A stretch of DNA of 64,000 nt from Zhengitettix transpicula (GCA_037074705.1 CM073596.1:27626001-27690000), one strand, 5' to 3'. Counted from the first letter of the stretch, positions 47,065-60,879 are shown. Translations and numbers: made by a program. Notes: generated by a model from the sequence alone, not told the origin.

Positions 47065-50000
47065 TTCTTCTTTCTTTAATTATGTATATTTATATAGATA
47101 CATGTATAAATATTGATTGAAGATATTTGAAATATCCATTACAAAGAATAATGGGATGCGAATATTAATGGATCGGAGACGACCGACGGTACAGATAAAA
47201 ATCATTTTTATTGAGTTTAGAGTTTTCTAAAATCAACTCCACCCCCCGGCTTGATCCTAATCTTCGGCAGGTTCTGCTGCATGTTTCTTATCTTGGTCGC
47301 ACTAAAAGTCTCCGGGGGAGCAAACTGGCCTTCGTGTTTGCTGACTTTGAGATGCACCTGTCTCGACTGTTTATCAGCTCTGTATGGACCGACGTGTTTG
47401 CTCTCAGCCCTCAGATCCGTGTCATCGTGATAATACGGAAAATGGCGTCGCTGTAAATATTTTGAAAGATTTTAGTGGCACTCTCCCCTTTTCTACTCGC
47501 TTCCCATCCCTCTATTATTTCAGCTTACGTATTATAGAAACGTAAATAAATTATGTGCGAGCGGAAAGTTTCTCACGAAATAGTTTACAACTTACTGCCT
47601 TTGAACTTTGCCGTATACTGATATACATACCACATACCAGCTCATATAACGAAACTAACATGTGAACAAAAAGTAACAAACGGGATATCTGCGTCATTAA
47701 AGCTTTCGTCTTATTAATAAAATCTTCATAATATTTCTTCTGTGGTATAACTCGTCTATCTTACTATTCATTAAATATCTTTCAACGCTTTTCTTTGTGG
47801 TCTTATAAAGTCACGCAATAGTTCTGCGGAAGAAAAAGCCTCCTAGAATATTTTCTAAATTATTCCATAAATTTTGTTTACATTTAACATCCTGAAGAAA
47901 TTTATAGAGGTCTCTTCACTCCTATGTTTTACCCAGTGAAAGTGGAAAATAGTACACGAAACGTGGTATTATGTAATTATTTATTTTTCCTGACAATTTG
48001 GCCGGTTTTCTGTTTATTTTTCCAGTCTGAGTAGAATTATTTAATTTTATCTCATTATTGGCAACGTCTGATTTATAGCCTATATGTTTTCTATAAGAAA
48101 AATAAATTAGTGAACCTATTCACGTCACAAAACACTTCTTTTGAAGCTTTTTAATTATGCCAAAAAGTCCTCCTTTTTATACTTGGAAATTCATATTTTT
48201 GTGAATGTTTTCGATTGTAGAACAATTTCTATCAAGATGTTGATGTTAAAGGTATTTTGTAGAGTTCAAGTTGGCATGCAGTCAAAGTGAACATCAAATT
48301 TTAAATCTAAGTATAGAAATTTAAAGTCCATAATTAAAAATTTTGACGAACACTTATATTAAACCTTATATTAATATAAAGTAATGAAACGTTCCATATC
48401 GGATAATGGAATGAACAAAAAAAATTGGATATAGTGAAGGTTTGTATAGTTATATAATAACTAGAATGTTGCCAAGATTTTCAAAATTAAATATATCTAT
48501 GAAATTATTAATGGCGACTAATAATTCTTGAAAAATACAAAAACTATATTTAGAGACTTTATCATTCACTTGTAAAGTTCTGTTGTCATTGAGGACGAAA
48601 CGTCGGTATTTAATAAATATTATGAATATGTAATTTTAGTTAAACATTATCTTACATCGTCGTTAATAATTAGATTAGATGTTTCTTTTACAGACTTAGT
48701 ATTTAAACTGTTGCTCAAAGTAAAACGTGTAATTCACGTTACAGTACCAATATTATTTTATCATATAATACAGAATTCTTCGGTAGTCTTTCATAGTATT
48801 CCGACTTATACTTACTCAGTTAATTTATATCTCCTAGAAAATAACCCAGGTTTTTTTGTTATACAAATACAATCCTATTTAACAATATTATCCATTATTA
48901 AAGGTAGATGGTGTGTTAATAAATTGCTTATAGGTTGTTAAATATATATTTGTAGTCAGCGAAAAACTATTAGCTTTACCTACATGGCGACCGCTTCCAT
49001 GTCGCGAAACAAACACAACTAATTCGATGTAACACCGGTCACCATACATTTACTACACCCCGGGGAAAAAGATACAGCTTCAAACTTTCATGACACATTC
49101 GGTAAAATAAACTACAACCCGGAAATCGATGCTAATGAGCTTCATAATAAATTGATAATTTCGTGTGTCGTTTAGATATTGGAAATATTTATCAGAAGAT
49201 GTTATATGCAAAGCAGCTAATTACTAAATATTCAAGCATAAAATTATAATTAATATATACATTAAAATTATACAAATATTTATCTGAAAATGATAGTATA
49301 TACAAATCATAAAATCACTTTTCATTCTAATTGGTTAAAAAAAATAGCCTAATAACAGACAGAAATAAATGCTAAATAAATACCACACCAACCTGGTGAA
49401 GAATAGCTAAAACTAAAATTATATTGGTTTTACTTGAATCACCTGACGATAGCAACAAGACTGCAAAAACGTTCTGTGGAATTTACTTATTTATCTAATT
49501 ATTTTACTATTTCTACTTTTTATTCTACCCAAGTCCCTAAAAATACGAAATATATCAAGAATTAAGCTTTCATTCCCCCTCTTTCTTTTGGAATACTTAA
49601 ATTATAATAATGAATCTAAACCAATTACATATGTAAATAAATATATATTATTATATTTAATTAAGTGTCGTGAATTACTTTAACGTTATTAACTTAATTT
49701 TGTAAACAAGTTCACGTCATTTTTGGCGGTTTTCAAGTTTCAAATTTTCGTTCGTTCGTATCATTTCACGTTATTCATATTTCATGTTTATATTACCTTT
49801 CAAAACAAAATTGGCCATATATTTATGTTCATGTGTACATTCGTATGTTTACCATTTAAATTCAAAATAAAAATATAATTTCCATTAAAGTCAAAAGTAA
49901 TCAATTATAAATCCGGACACGATAATATTTGTTTTCAATTTGCTATATTTCAGTGAAATTAGTGTGTTAATTATTTATTAACCTTTCGAGGTTGATTTTG

Positions 50001-51461
50001 ATTCATACATTCCACATATTACGCATGTTTCCTTGATAAATTTATTTTTGAGAGTTACTTCTTAATTAACGCGTTTTTTCTTTGCAATAGCAAAAATTAA
50101 AAAACTTCTTATTTTCCTAACTATTCATTTGAAATTAATCCATTAGAATTGTACACATTGAAATCAAAATACGAATTGAAGCGATATACTTTGTTAAAGG
50201 GAGTCAGAATAAATATAACAAACTCAGTAGATGTTCAGGGTCTTAGACATTGATCATCAATAAGGTGATACACTCTATCTTGCATTTCAGTGAGAATTTA
50301 TAAAAAAAACACTGCAGATTCCCAAATCCTGCGACAGTGTTATGGTATTGTAGAATCTATCAGCTATGTTTAGTTTATAGTAATCAAACAAAATTTAAAA
50401 CTCAAAGTCAAATGGAAATTTAATTAATAAATGGTAGGAAAATTACCAAGAATTGAAACTGTATCTACTTGTGTCCCCAACTATTGTACAATGTTATTTA
50501 AATCCTTTTTTTATTGTTTAACAATATTCACCTGCGTAGGCCGAGCTATTAGTTGTTAACTTGGGCTCATACTAAGATATTGTGGAGAAGTAAATGTTCG
50601 TGTAGACCTTAGCCGTGTATTTGGTGTGGACTTCGGTGTCTCGTGTAACACTTACTTAAGATATCCACCGGAAGCTACACTTCAGATCTGTTTACAAACT
50701 GAGTAGGAGGAGGCCGCGTCATTCTTACGAGAGTAAAATACGCAGGACAGTTACGACCGCACACATTTTACACTCGACCGTGTTAATGAATCAGATCAAG
50801 GCCGCTTTACGTAGTGTATCGGTGTTTTAAGAAGCACGTAAAACAAATTTTTGAATAACCTTGCCTCAAAAAAAACTTTGTTGTTATGAGGATAAACATA
50901 AATGATCTCACCCAAGGCATCGTTGTTAATTTATGTAAGCTCAGAAAAAAATCACAAGGAAAAATGATTTTGTTTCATTACATTTGATTTTATATAAAAT
51001 TTCATTTTCGTGTACGAATTATTCAGATAAATAAAAAGGCAGTGAGTAAATACTTCTTTAGTATTCGGGACTTATTGGGGGAGGGGGGGAATTACACAGA
51101 CATTCCATGAATGAAATTATTCAATGCCCCTAACAATTTTTTATTATAAACTGAAATTTTTTAATTGAATAGCATACGATAATGAACGTAATTTAAATGC
51201 AATGTTACACTTATTGTGCTTATTTAGAAAAATTTAGAAGAAGGGTATCAATAATTATGTCAAGATTCCTTTGACAGTTTATTTACAAATATATAAAAAT
51301 TAGATTTATTTCAATTAAGTACGACAATAACAATTTACCACTTAGAAATCCTTATAATGAACTGTTTTTTATCGTAGTGTCCCGTATTCAAAACATTATT
51401 GACTTGTGTTATAATTACGGTATTCGCATTATTTTATAAATATCGAATATTTTAAATTTAG
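47065..51461. other. AT-rich non-coding DNA with two hammerhead-like motifs
   Basis: Motifs lie at 48580-48606 (CTGTTGTC...GGACGAAACGTCGG) and 49443-49473 (CTGACGA-hairpin-AAAACGTT), both on plus. A GC-balanced stretch lies at 47210-47460 and another at 50530-50830. A 76-codon frame at 48711-48941 has no domain. Confidence 0.4.
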
Positions 51462-51740
51462 TCACAAATACTAAAGATAAACATAATGTTATTTACAAAA
51501 GTAATTTATGTGAGTGTAATTCTTGTTATATCAGTCAAACAACTTGTATCAATCGAAATAAAAACAATTTGAAATTTAACGGCCAAAATTATTTATATTA
51601 AAAAACATAATTTCTATTGACCATAATGAAATATTGGACGAAAAAATTCAAATTTTATTCCATATTAATGTGCGAAATTATTAGATCCAACGATTCAGCA
51701 ATCACTGTAAAAAACTTATACCAATAATTTAAGTAGAATT
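51462..51740 (+). pseudogene. Penelope-like element, GIY-YIG endonuclease remnant
   Basis: The frame from about 51467 reads NTKDKHNVIYKS then LCECNSCYISQTTCINRN, matching the VYK...C..C..YIGQT block of the Penelope GIY-YIG domain with Gly of YIG changed to Ser. Downstream, a weaker match (NEILDEKIQIL, about 51625-51660) fits the C-terminal tail. No reverse transcriptase is visible upstream in the AT-rich sequence. Confidence 0.72.
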
Positions 51741-54402
51741 TTATACCTTGTTGTAATCCATTTATTATATTATAAAAAAATATTTAAAATTCAACAAATG
51801 CCTTAACAGCTGTGTAAATTTACACTCATTTAGGCACGTAATTTATTGGAAGTTATGTTTCTTAATATTTTAACGTAATAATATTATAAATTATCATGTG
51901 AAAAAATTTAGCTTGGAATTATTAATAATATTATAATGTTTAAAATTTGTCAATGTTCTGAATAAATTGTTACTTATTTAAAGAACTAAGATAAATTTTA
52001 ACTATTGATTCAATATAATATCATGAGTCGTAAAGTAACTTTTACTTGATATTAACAATAATAATTCTCAGGAACTGAGCAAAAGAACAGCATGATTTTT
52101 ATATTGCCACAGATACCGAAAAGATATTAAATTTTACAAACCTGCAGAATGTTTACAAAATGATTTTTCTTAATCAAAAAAATTGATTATAGAATCTTAA
52201 AATAACCGGGCAGGTAGCATTCATGAATGAGTAGTAGAATAGACGTGATCATAAGCGGATTTATTAATAAAAAATATTACAAATCATTAGCCACATTAAC
52301 TTTAATTACTACTATTATATTATTTTTTGAAATGATGGTGGTCCATATTTTTAGAGTGACACTTAGGGTTCGTTTAGAGTTTCGTTGAAACTCGGGAACT
52401 TTCTCAAAGCCTTCGCCATATGTTGTATGTTTATGAAAACACCATTTTCACGCAAATGAGCTGAGGTTTTGCCGGGAAAAGTTTACGTTGCAGTATTTTG
52501 TATATGAATACGGTCAGCTTTGTCATTATTTCGTTTAAAAAATGTAAATAAGACAATCTTAACCGAATTTTGAAATCATATGTTCATTTTATTAAAATAA
52601 AACAATAGACCCGAGTTTAGTACGCATATGGCGTGTTGAAAGGTTTGATATCGTCGTTATATTGATGTTGAGATTGCGAGACGTGGTTCAGCGTTTATAA
52701 GTGAAAAGTCATGTCTCACTTCACGGATGCTCATGAAGTCGGAGCAGTTTCCAAGGGATTTCTTGTGAAGTCTGGCAGCAGTCACACAAATCTCTGTCCG
52801 CGAATTCCCTCGGCTCTCTGAGGGGTGGAGACTACATAAGCGTGACGTGACTGGGATTCCGCAGGTGCGACCCGAAGGGGAATTCAGCTCGCGACATTAT
52901 AAAACAGATTGCATTCTCTGTCTCAAAGGAGACACTCGGAACCGCCTTCGTACACATTAAAAGTAATCTTGGACGTCGCTGATTGAAAATCGTGTTCACG
53001 TTTCATAATCATATCTGAGGAGTATTTAATACTTTCATTTCGAACTGGCGGTCGTGACCACCAAAACTTCCCGTTTCCTTCAGTACAGCGCACATGCATG
53101 AGACTCCACAAAGCTTCCAGCGATTGTGAACCGGATTCAAATAGTTTATGCGTACAAGTTTGAGTAAAAGAATTGCGACGTTTTCCAGGAAATTCCAACT
53201 TGTTATTCAATGAGACAATATTCATGAACTGCATATAAGTTTGAAAGAAAATATACACACACGTCTTCAGAGCATTATATTTTATTATATATCTTTTCTG
53301 ATCTACGATCAGAAAATAATTTCAATATAATCTCTGTAATACCCTCAATGTATAAATTTCATTATAGATTGACTAATATTAAACCTAGACTATTAGTTAA
53401 TTACATATACGACATATTAACCATAGATAATAGACTACAATTTGCATACGAAATGGAGAATAATAATAGATAATGTACTTGGATATATTCCTAATTATAA
53501 AATGACTCATTTTTATAGGAAGAAACACCTGGTCTATATCATATTTAATTATATACCCGGGCACCATTTCCATTATAACCGCAATGTCATCAGTAATCTA
53601 ATTCTTAAAGCTGTGTAGCCCATGATAGATATTCAAATTTAATGCAAAATTACTATTTAATATTCCCTCAGCATATATACTAAACGTAATTACGTTTTTT
53701 TTTTTAAAATTAGTACAATACAATCCTTTATAATATAATACAACGTTGGCTATAGAAACACTGAATGAAACTAGAGTTACGTTTAATGGGATGGCAAGAA
53801 AAAAGGCTTCGAAAATTAATATAAAAATAATTTTAGACTATAAGTTTAGTTAAATAATTGTGGTCGGTCTGCACTCTTGAGTTCTGTATAATAGTCCAAT
53901 TCAACGTAACCCTTATGAAAGGGCAGTGCTCCGTGAAGGGAAACGGGGCGTGGTGAAGTGCGGGGGAGGTAGCGTATCAAGTGGCGTTATTAATTAAAAT
54001 TGTTCTCAGAATACGAGACATTGACGTCTGTAAATTGATGCTCTTCCAGAAAAGTCTGCATAAATCATCGACGTCGTTAATCACATTTGATGGTCTCTCC
54101 GGTAATAATGGCGACTTTTACCGGGCGGAGCATCCGTCCGTGATTTCACGTTCGGATAAATTCCAGTTAAATGTGTTCCTCGAGGTCAGTAATCTGGGAG
54201 TATTGAAATCCTCCACCTCGCCACCCCTCCAATTACAGCAACTGCTTCCAATTATCAGGAGTGTCCGGTCTTCGTGTAAGAGCGTTAATGAACCATCTAT
54301 AACCTTTCGCCCTTTTAACGAGCTCGTTGCTTCCCCTGCGAACACACAAATATCATCTAAAGTTTTCTATAGTAAATTTTAGAAATATTCTCAGTTTAGT
54401 GA
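51741..54402. other. Non-coding DNA with GC-balanced blocks at about 52640-52960 and 53930-54390
   Basis: The first block ends in ATTATAAAAC (52896-52905), a TATA-like site with no gene downstream. The second holds a 133-codon plus-strand frame (53981-54382, GTG start) and a 75-codon antisense frame; neither has a recognisable domain. Flanks are AT-rich. Confidence 0.35.
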
Positions 54403-54927
54403 AGAAAAAGGTGTAGACAGGCTAATCCACATAGTGGCAACTCCTTTCTTATAGCATATAGCATAGGATTTGAAAGGGGGGATGCGGGAGGGTAGAGGAA
54501 GGTAGCCAAGGGTTAACTAGGGTCCCCGGGCTATGGTTCAAGGATCCTACCCGGCAATTCGCCTAAAAGTGATGCAGGGAAAACCTTAGAAAAACTTGCA
54601 TCAGATAGGTCGGGCATTTGGTACTTGTCCCACGCCCTTCCGGTGGCTGTAGGGTCACAACCTTCCCCTCGCCGTGCCTTGACCGGTTTAGGAGGCAGCT
54701 GGCCGACTATTCCAATAGGAAAAGAGGACAACTCTTACCGTATGCCCAAGGTCTGTGACCCCGGAACATATACCTTTCTAAACAAGCCGAGGTGCCTTGA
54801 CATTTGGGAACATAAGTTCAAAAACTAGAGAGATGTGAAGGCATCCCCAAAGGTAGCTCCTTCCGTCTCTCCTAAAAGGGTTCTGCCTGCGAGAGAATAG
54901 TCCTCGCAGATAGATTTTGTAGACAAG
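54403..54927 (-). repeat. RetA retroposon, full-length copy with target duplication
   Basis: An 8-bp duplication, TTTAGTGA, flanks it (54395-54402, 54928-54935). The tail on plus is AGAAAAAGGTGTAGACAGGC, the same 3' variant as at 47064. The 5' inverted repeat CTGCGAGAGAATAGTCCTCGCAG lies at about 54888-54910. Confidence 0.78.
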
Positions 54928-57293
54928 TTTAGTGATTCCGTTTATAGTGATAAAAGGATGGCTTCATCTACTAACAATGAGATAATTACATCCTTCTCTT
55001 GCTAAGTTGAAGTAGGAGGTTCCTCATTTGTCAGAAAAATGCACTGATCGATAGAGAAAACGTCATTAGAGATGCCCTCATCTGCGTGCTCCAGGAATCA
55101 AGCGATGTAAGTCTGTTACTAAGACTCCAGACAGCCGTAATATTGGAACGTGCATTTATAAATTAGTTTACAGTACATAATATCCCTTTTCGGCAACCTA
55201 TTTTCGTATATATAATAATAAAATTAATTGGTTTGCAATACATATTTAAACAGTTTTCACATAATTTATTTTATATTATTTAATAACATACTACATAAAT
55301 TAATATTTACAAAAATAATATTGACGACAATGCGTAGTAATCTCAGCGGGTAAACATATTTTTTATAAATACAAAATTGACTTGAATGATAATTTTTGGG
55401 ATCATTTTTTTGTGGTTGGGATATAATTCTAATCTAAAACCGTTTAGTTTTCCACGTCCAAATCGACCCGCAGGCAATTTTCTAGAATTTGGTGGCTGGC
55501 GGCGGCAGGAACATGATCACGTTGCCCACAATATTCTGATGATAACAAATCAGCGTAGATCTCGAATCGGTAATAGTAATAAAAATCCATCCTCCATTAG
55601 TTCTATTTCACTAAGCCTCTCACTTTAATTTCAAACACTTTCTCCCACTGCTTCACCACCAAACGGCGATCTCACATCGTTACTATACCAAATTCTTCCC
55701 CGTCGAGAGTTCTTGTAGTTACTATCCCTGATCTTTTTATTTCAATAAATCTGTAAATACTTGCTGGTATGTTAATCCTTCCTTACCTTATTTTATTCAC
55801 AAACCCTGCCCTCTCTTCCAGAAAAAAATATATTTATGCATTTTCCGGTGGTATAAGCATTTTTCCGCGGCTAAGACTTGCAGTACAGTTACTTTGACAT
55901 GGTTCAAAATGGCTGTTACAAGATTTAAGATAAAATAATGGCCGCAAGACAGTATAGAATATGAAATTTAATGTAAGACTTAACAATACACGACGTTTTC
56001 ACTGCGTTTCGTGAACCTCATCAGGTGAACATAACACATTAGACTAAAATTTGTATGAATTTGAAAAATTATTCCCTCATTCATTACGTAGTTAAAAGTT
56101 TTATTAGTCTCTTCCAGCTTTTTGTTCTTATCGTATGCTCTCAACATTTTGTACAGAACAGTGCGACAGTTTTCGCGATGAAAGTAATTTTCTGAATTTC
56201 AAAGAGACTAAATGCTGCTTTTTTAAATAAGCCGAGTATGAAACGAGAAGTCTGGTGGGATCCCAAGGGTCTAAAGCCCAGTAGGATTCAGATCATCAGC
56301 CTCAGCAAACAATAAGCTGCAGCTAAGCCTTTTGACCAGAAGAGGAGGACTGACAAGCCCATAAAAATTCAGGGAACTGCTCTCTGATCCTCCCATTCCG
56401 AAAAATTACCGCACAAAGATACGCAAGATTACAGTCATTTTTAAAAGTAAGTCACACTAACGGACAAAACTAAAGCAAAGATGAAAAAATCCCTGAGCGT
56501 TTTACAGTACTAATAAAATAAGACGACAATATGTTCATACCATATATATGATAAAAAAGTCATGATTTAAACAAGTTGCTTTTTTATAATTTTATATTGC
56601 TGACATGTAGTCATTATTATAAAATGAAATTCATGAATAAGTTGGGTGTGATATTTTAATTTCTAATTATCAACGATTTGGTGTTAGTGCAAGGCAAATG
56701 AACTAATAGATTTCTACTTGAAAGAGGTGAGTGGTTTGCGTAACAAGCTTTTCGTAATGGTAGTCAGTTAGTCAAGACGTTTTTACGGTAGCAGTTTGAG
56801 TCCGGAAAGCGTAGAAGAGAATTGAGTTATCTTAGGAGTCTAAACGAGGAGAGTGATCGATTGCATGTTGTCGAGGAACTAGTTTGTCCGTATAGATGGC
56901 TGATAGCACTTAGTGAGAGCAGCGCTTTACGTGGAGTAATTGCCTCCATTATCGTGTCGTAGATTACGCCGAAGCTGACTCCTGACAACGTAGAAATGAA
57001 ATGTCCACCGCCATTTGTCAGGACATGGATATCCCCAGACTCTACATTTACCACCTGACCTTCTTTTTAACGTCATTTAACAATTATAGCTGATAATTCT
57101 GAATACACCGTATTTCACAAGAAAAAAATATATTAGCCCACCTTTGTTCTCGTAAAAGATTATAAATTTTGATAATTACCCAAGGGCGAAAAAACTGTAT
57201 TTTCTCAATTCGATTATTTCCACTGTCAATGATGACTTCTGCTTATATAACAGCCGAAAAAGGATAGGATCATGAGAAAAGGCAAGTCGCGTC
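54928..57293. other. Non-coding DNA with one hammerhead-like motif at 55991-56024
   Basis: On minus, 55991-56024 reads CTGATGA, then TTCAC-loop-GTGAA as a 5-bp stem, then AACGTCG. GC-balanced stretches lie at 55440-55600, 56210-56420 and 56750-57060; none has a supported gene. Confidence 0.4.
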
Positions 57294-57636
57294 AGATGCG
57301 CAGTAGAAGAGAAGACACGGTTAAGGGGAGCATTGTCGTCAGTTGGGAACGCCCTCTTGCGGAGGAGCTGGAACTACGCCTCTACCTATATTACGAATAG
57401 TATATACAGACAACAGAAAGGTATTTCTACCACACACCTGTACATATCAACTCTTAACTTTTACGGACGAGTTTTAAGGTGCGCAACAAATCCTGAAATG
57501 AACAAAATTTATTTCCGTGCGTCAATGTTTCCAGTATATTTTTTACACTTCCAAGTTGCCTTAGAAAATGTTTGTGTTAAACCGAGACCCGGTATATCCC
57601 TTCAACAATTATAGACCAGTGGAACACTGCGCATCT
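57294..57636 (+). repeat. RepB family, copy 2, with 11-bp inverted ends
   Basis: The ends AGATGCGCAGT (57294-57304) and ACTGCGCATCT (57626-57636) are perfect inverted repeats. The interior aligns with 13003-13331. A 93-codon frame inside shows no domain. It could be a MITE, but no clear target duplication is seen. Confidence 0.6.
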
Positions 57637-57879
57637 TACCGCGACACGATTGGGTATAACTCGCGACCTATACAGTCCTATTCCTATTGGGGCAACAAAA
57701 TGAAGATAATTTAACTCCTAAATTAATATTTTTTCTGCTATGTTATTTTTTCTGCAATGCAACCACTATATTATACTTCCTATTTTTGGTTTTATTAACC
57801 AAATTTCTCAAATTGTTAAAACAATTATTTTTTAATCGAAACATACTGCATCCAAATTTTATAAAAATAAAATAAATTA
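57637..57879. other. AT-rich spacer
   Basis: Nothing recognisable; it may be decayed Penelope-like sequence upstream of the next remnant. Confidence 0.35.
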
Positions 57880-58030
57880 TAAAAATTGTGTATTGTGTTA
57901 TATCGACCAGACTTAAAGGCTTTTGATTACTAGAATAAGAGAACATAAATATTAGAAATCCAAATCACAAACATAGCCACATAACATTGTTTAGAATTAA
58001 ATCATATGTTCAACGTAAAAAAAATTAAAT
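57880..58030 (+). pseudogene. Penelope-like element, GIY-YIG endonuclease remnant
   Basis: The frame reads KNCVLCYIDQT, a TAA stop, then RLLITRIREHK. This corresponds to the C..CYIGQT..LL.TRI.EH region of the nuclease, with Gly changed to Asp and one stop. It is the shortest of the three remnants in the window. Confidence 0.68.
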
Positions 58031-60879
58031 AGTAAAATTTAAATATTGATCTAATAAATAGCCTTACTTCTATTAGCAGCAAACAAGATTAAATTGACCT
58101 CCAAAGATTATTTGATCCTCTGACATATTTTTTTTTTGTCCTCGTCGGTTCCTCTATATCTTGTGTTTGAGAAAGACCGACAAGCAGATAGAAACTGTAA
58201 CACAAAGGTTACAAAAATGAAATTTTAGTCTCAAATCTAAATAATTTTTTTTAAGAAATTAACATCACTCGATAACATAATAATTATCATTTTACGTTTA
58301 GTTACAACGTCTGTAGTTGTTGGTGTCGGTAACCAGTTTATTTAGGTTGTATAATGTTGAACTATAAATTAATTCAATTACCTCTTCGCTAGTTTTAAAT
58401 AGAATTTTATTCAATTTCAACGACATATTTTTTCTTCCTCTAAATGCAAACTACCTTTCCGTTGATTTTGGTAATTTTTTTTACAGCTGAATTGCATTTA
58501 TTTTTGTTTGTCTCTAAAACTGAAAGGGAGGCACTTCCTTCCGAAGCATCCTAAATCTCCGGAACAAGTTCCCCTTCAGGCGAATTGCTCCGCAAACAAT
58601 GGGAAGGAATTGGCGTCCTCCGGTGAGAGAGCTCTCTTTTTAATTGCAGCAAAGTGCTGATTAACGGTCGCGAAGCAGTGTTGCCAGATCGTTTCAAGAG
58701 CGTGTCTTAATTGCCTCACGGCAGCAATGCTGAATTTAATTGCTGGCCGAATCTAAGTCAGTCTTCCACATCGAACTTCAATTGAGCCAAGTAACGTAAA
58801 AGAGGGTCGCAATTTAACAATCTCGTATTTCAAAGCTAATCAGTTTACGAATTTTTTTTTATCTCCCAGCCTTGAGAGGAGAAACGATGCCATTTCTTTT
58901 GTTACAATATAAATTACCAGCATTTTTATAATTCATCTGAAAGAAGCACAATGAAAGCATTCATTATATGAAAATGAACAATGGAGAAATCATACAGCAA
59001 AGCTGAAAAATACACTTGGCACCGTTAGTGTATATTCTAGAGGATAATGCATGATTTAGTAATTAATACTGCCGTCTGTATAGATATTAAATACTGTTTT
59101 CCATTGTTTTATCTAAGGCCGCTATTGTACACCGATAAACTGAGTGTCCCATCCTAAAACCTCTAAAGCAACATCAAAATTCGCGTAATTTGACCTTCTT
59201 AGACCAAACAAAGCAAGACCGTTTTCATGAATTCCTTTGTGAAAGGAAAAATTAATATCAAGTCGTGTTTTGCGGGTGGATCTATTCAAGACGCTGCATG
59301 GCACGCAACTCAGGATGTCATTAGAAAGTTTTGCAAAGACCGGGACATTAGCGAGGGAAATTTTGAATGGAAGCGACGTGATAGCGCATCCGATGTCACT
59401 GTCATCAAGGTTGAAATTAATGACTCAACTTATAATAGCCTATAACCCTGAAATATGTCTATCAGGAAATAATCTCCAAGGAGCACAATTTATAGCAGAA
59501 CTCGTATATTAAAATACTTTAACAGTTCTATAAGGACTACGTTGATACTCTTAAATATTCCAGATCAGATGTTTGTGAAGATACCTCATGTTCTTATTTC
59601 ATATGAACTTTAGAAAAATTTCTTCTCTGTAATAAATCGTCTCTGATTTATTATCACCATTAATTTAGAACCTTCGAATAAATGTAATTTCCTATGTTCC
59701 ATGCATAATCGTATGTTTAAACTGTATTCAGAATCAAATAAAATGTAATTGTTCATTAATATTTTAAACTTCCTACCTTTACAATAAATTTACGGTTTAC
59801 TTCAAAGACATTTCGATTTTTAACATAATTCAAATATAATTTTATTTTAAATAATATTTTACTTTACGACTGTTTCTTATTAAAAATATAAATAAAATAA
59901 ATACCTTTATGACAGAAATTTTCAAATACTATATTTAAGTATAAATTTCACTATAAAATAAATTACAAGAAAATCATGAATTTATTTGAGTAATGTTAAA
60001 ATATTTAGACATTGGACAAAATTTATTAAAACTTAATTTAGCAAAAATGCTACATACTAAACAAACAACTGTACACACGCATTTAACATAATGATACCTG
60101 AAAATTAAGTAATTTTTAACTTATAAAATTTTAAAAATAATTTATGAATAATTTGGTTAGAATTTGTAATTTTAATTTTTAAATATTTAGGTTTCTAATT
60201 ACTTTATGATTGTTACATTTATTATTAAATTAAAATAATGTTGATATTTAATAAGTATAATTTTAAATTTTACATTTATGATAGAAAAATATTGTCTATC
60301 TCAGGCTATTTAATTCGAGGCCTAGTAATGGTGAAGAAACTAACTATTATCTATGAAGAAGGAGTTTGGAAAAATATGTCAATGCGACATTATAAATCAA
60401 TGGTGTAATTTTGCATACAGGCATTAATTTTGCTCAAATCTACTCTAGGAAGCGTTGTAACGTCAGTTTCCGGGCTAAAAGAGTTGTCGAAACAGCTACC
60501 GCCGCAAAGTGCTCACTTGTCTTCTCAGGATTTCCGCGAAAGTAGAAATAGACAAATATCAATATTTCACCAAATAATTCCATTTACTTATTTGCATGAT
60601 TGATTAAACATTTTTATTAAATGTATTTTTATGTTCATAGACGTATTTTATGCTGCTTTTAGGATGTTATTCCTCTTGTGAGTGGTGGAAGAGAACTATG
60701 GCGAGGAACTGTCTTCGATTCCCCACGTCGCAATAGTATTCTGCTTTTCGGACAAGTCAAGACGACCAGCAGAACTTGATTCCTTCTCCAAGGACTACAG
60801 CAGAATGGCGAATCTATCTATTGTTACGAATCGCGAATTGGCGTCTTTACTTTCGTGGATTGTAGGATTGTGTAATTAA
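58031..60879. other. Non-coding DNA upstream of the receptor gene, with GC-balanced block at about 58500-58860
   Basis: The block includes several TTAATTG/TAATTG cores and is non-repetitive. The stretch 59520-60330 is very AT-rich. Short frames at 59122-59512 and 60682-60879 have no domain. This is where the receptor promoter or 5' exons would be expected, but none can be pinned down. Confidence 0.4.

Noticed and set aside
52896..52930. TATA box (ATTATAAAAC) as a promoter
   Set aside because: No gene follows on either strand, and the initiator match about 30 bases downstream is poor.
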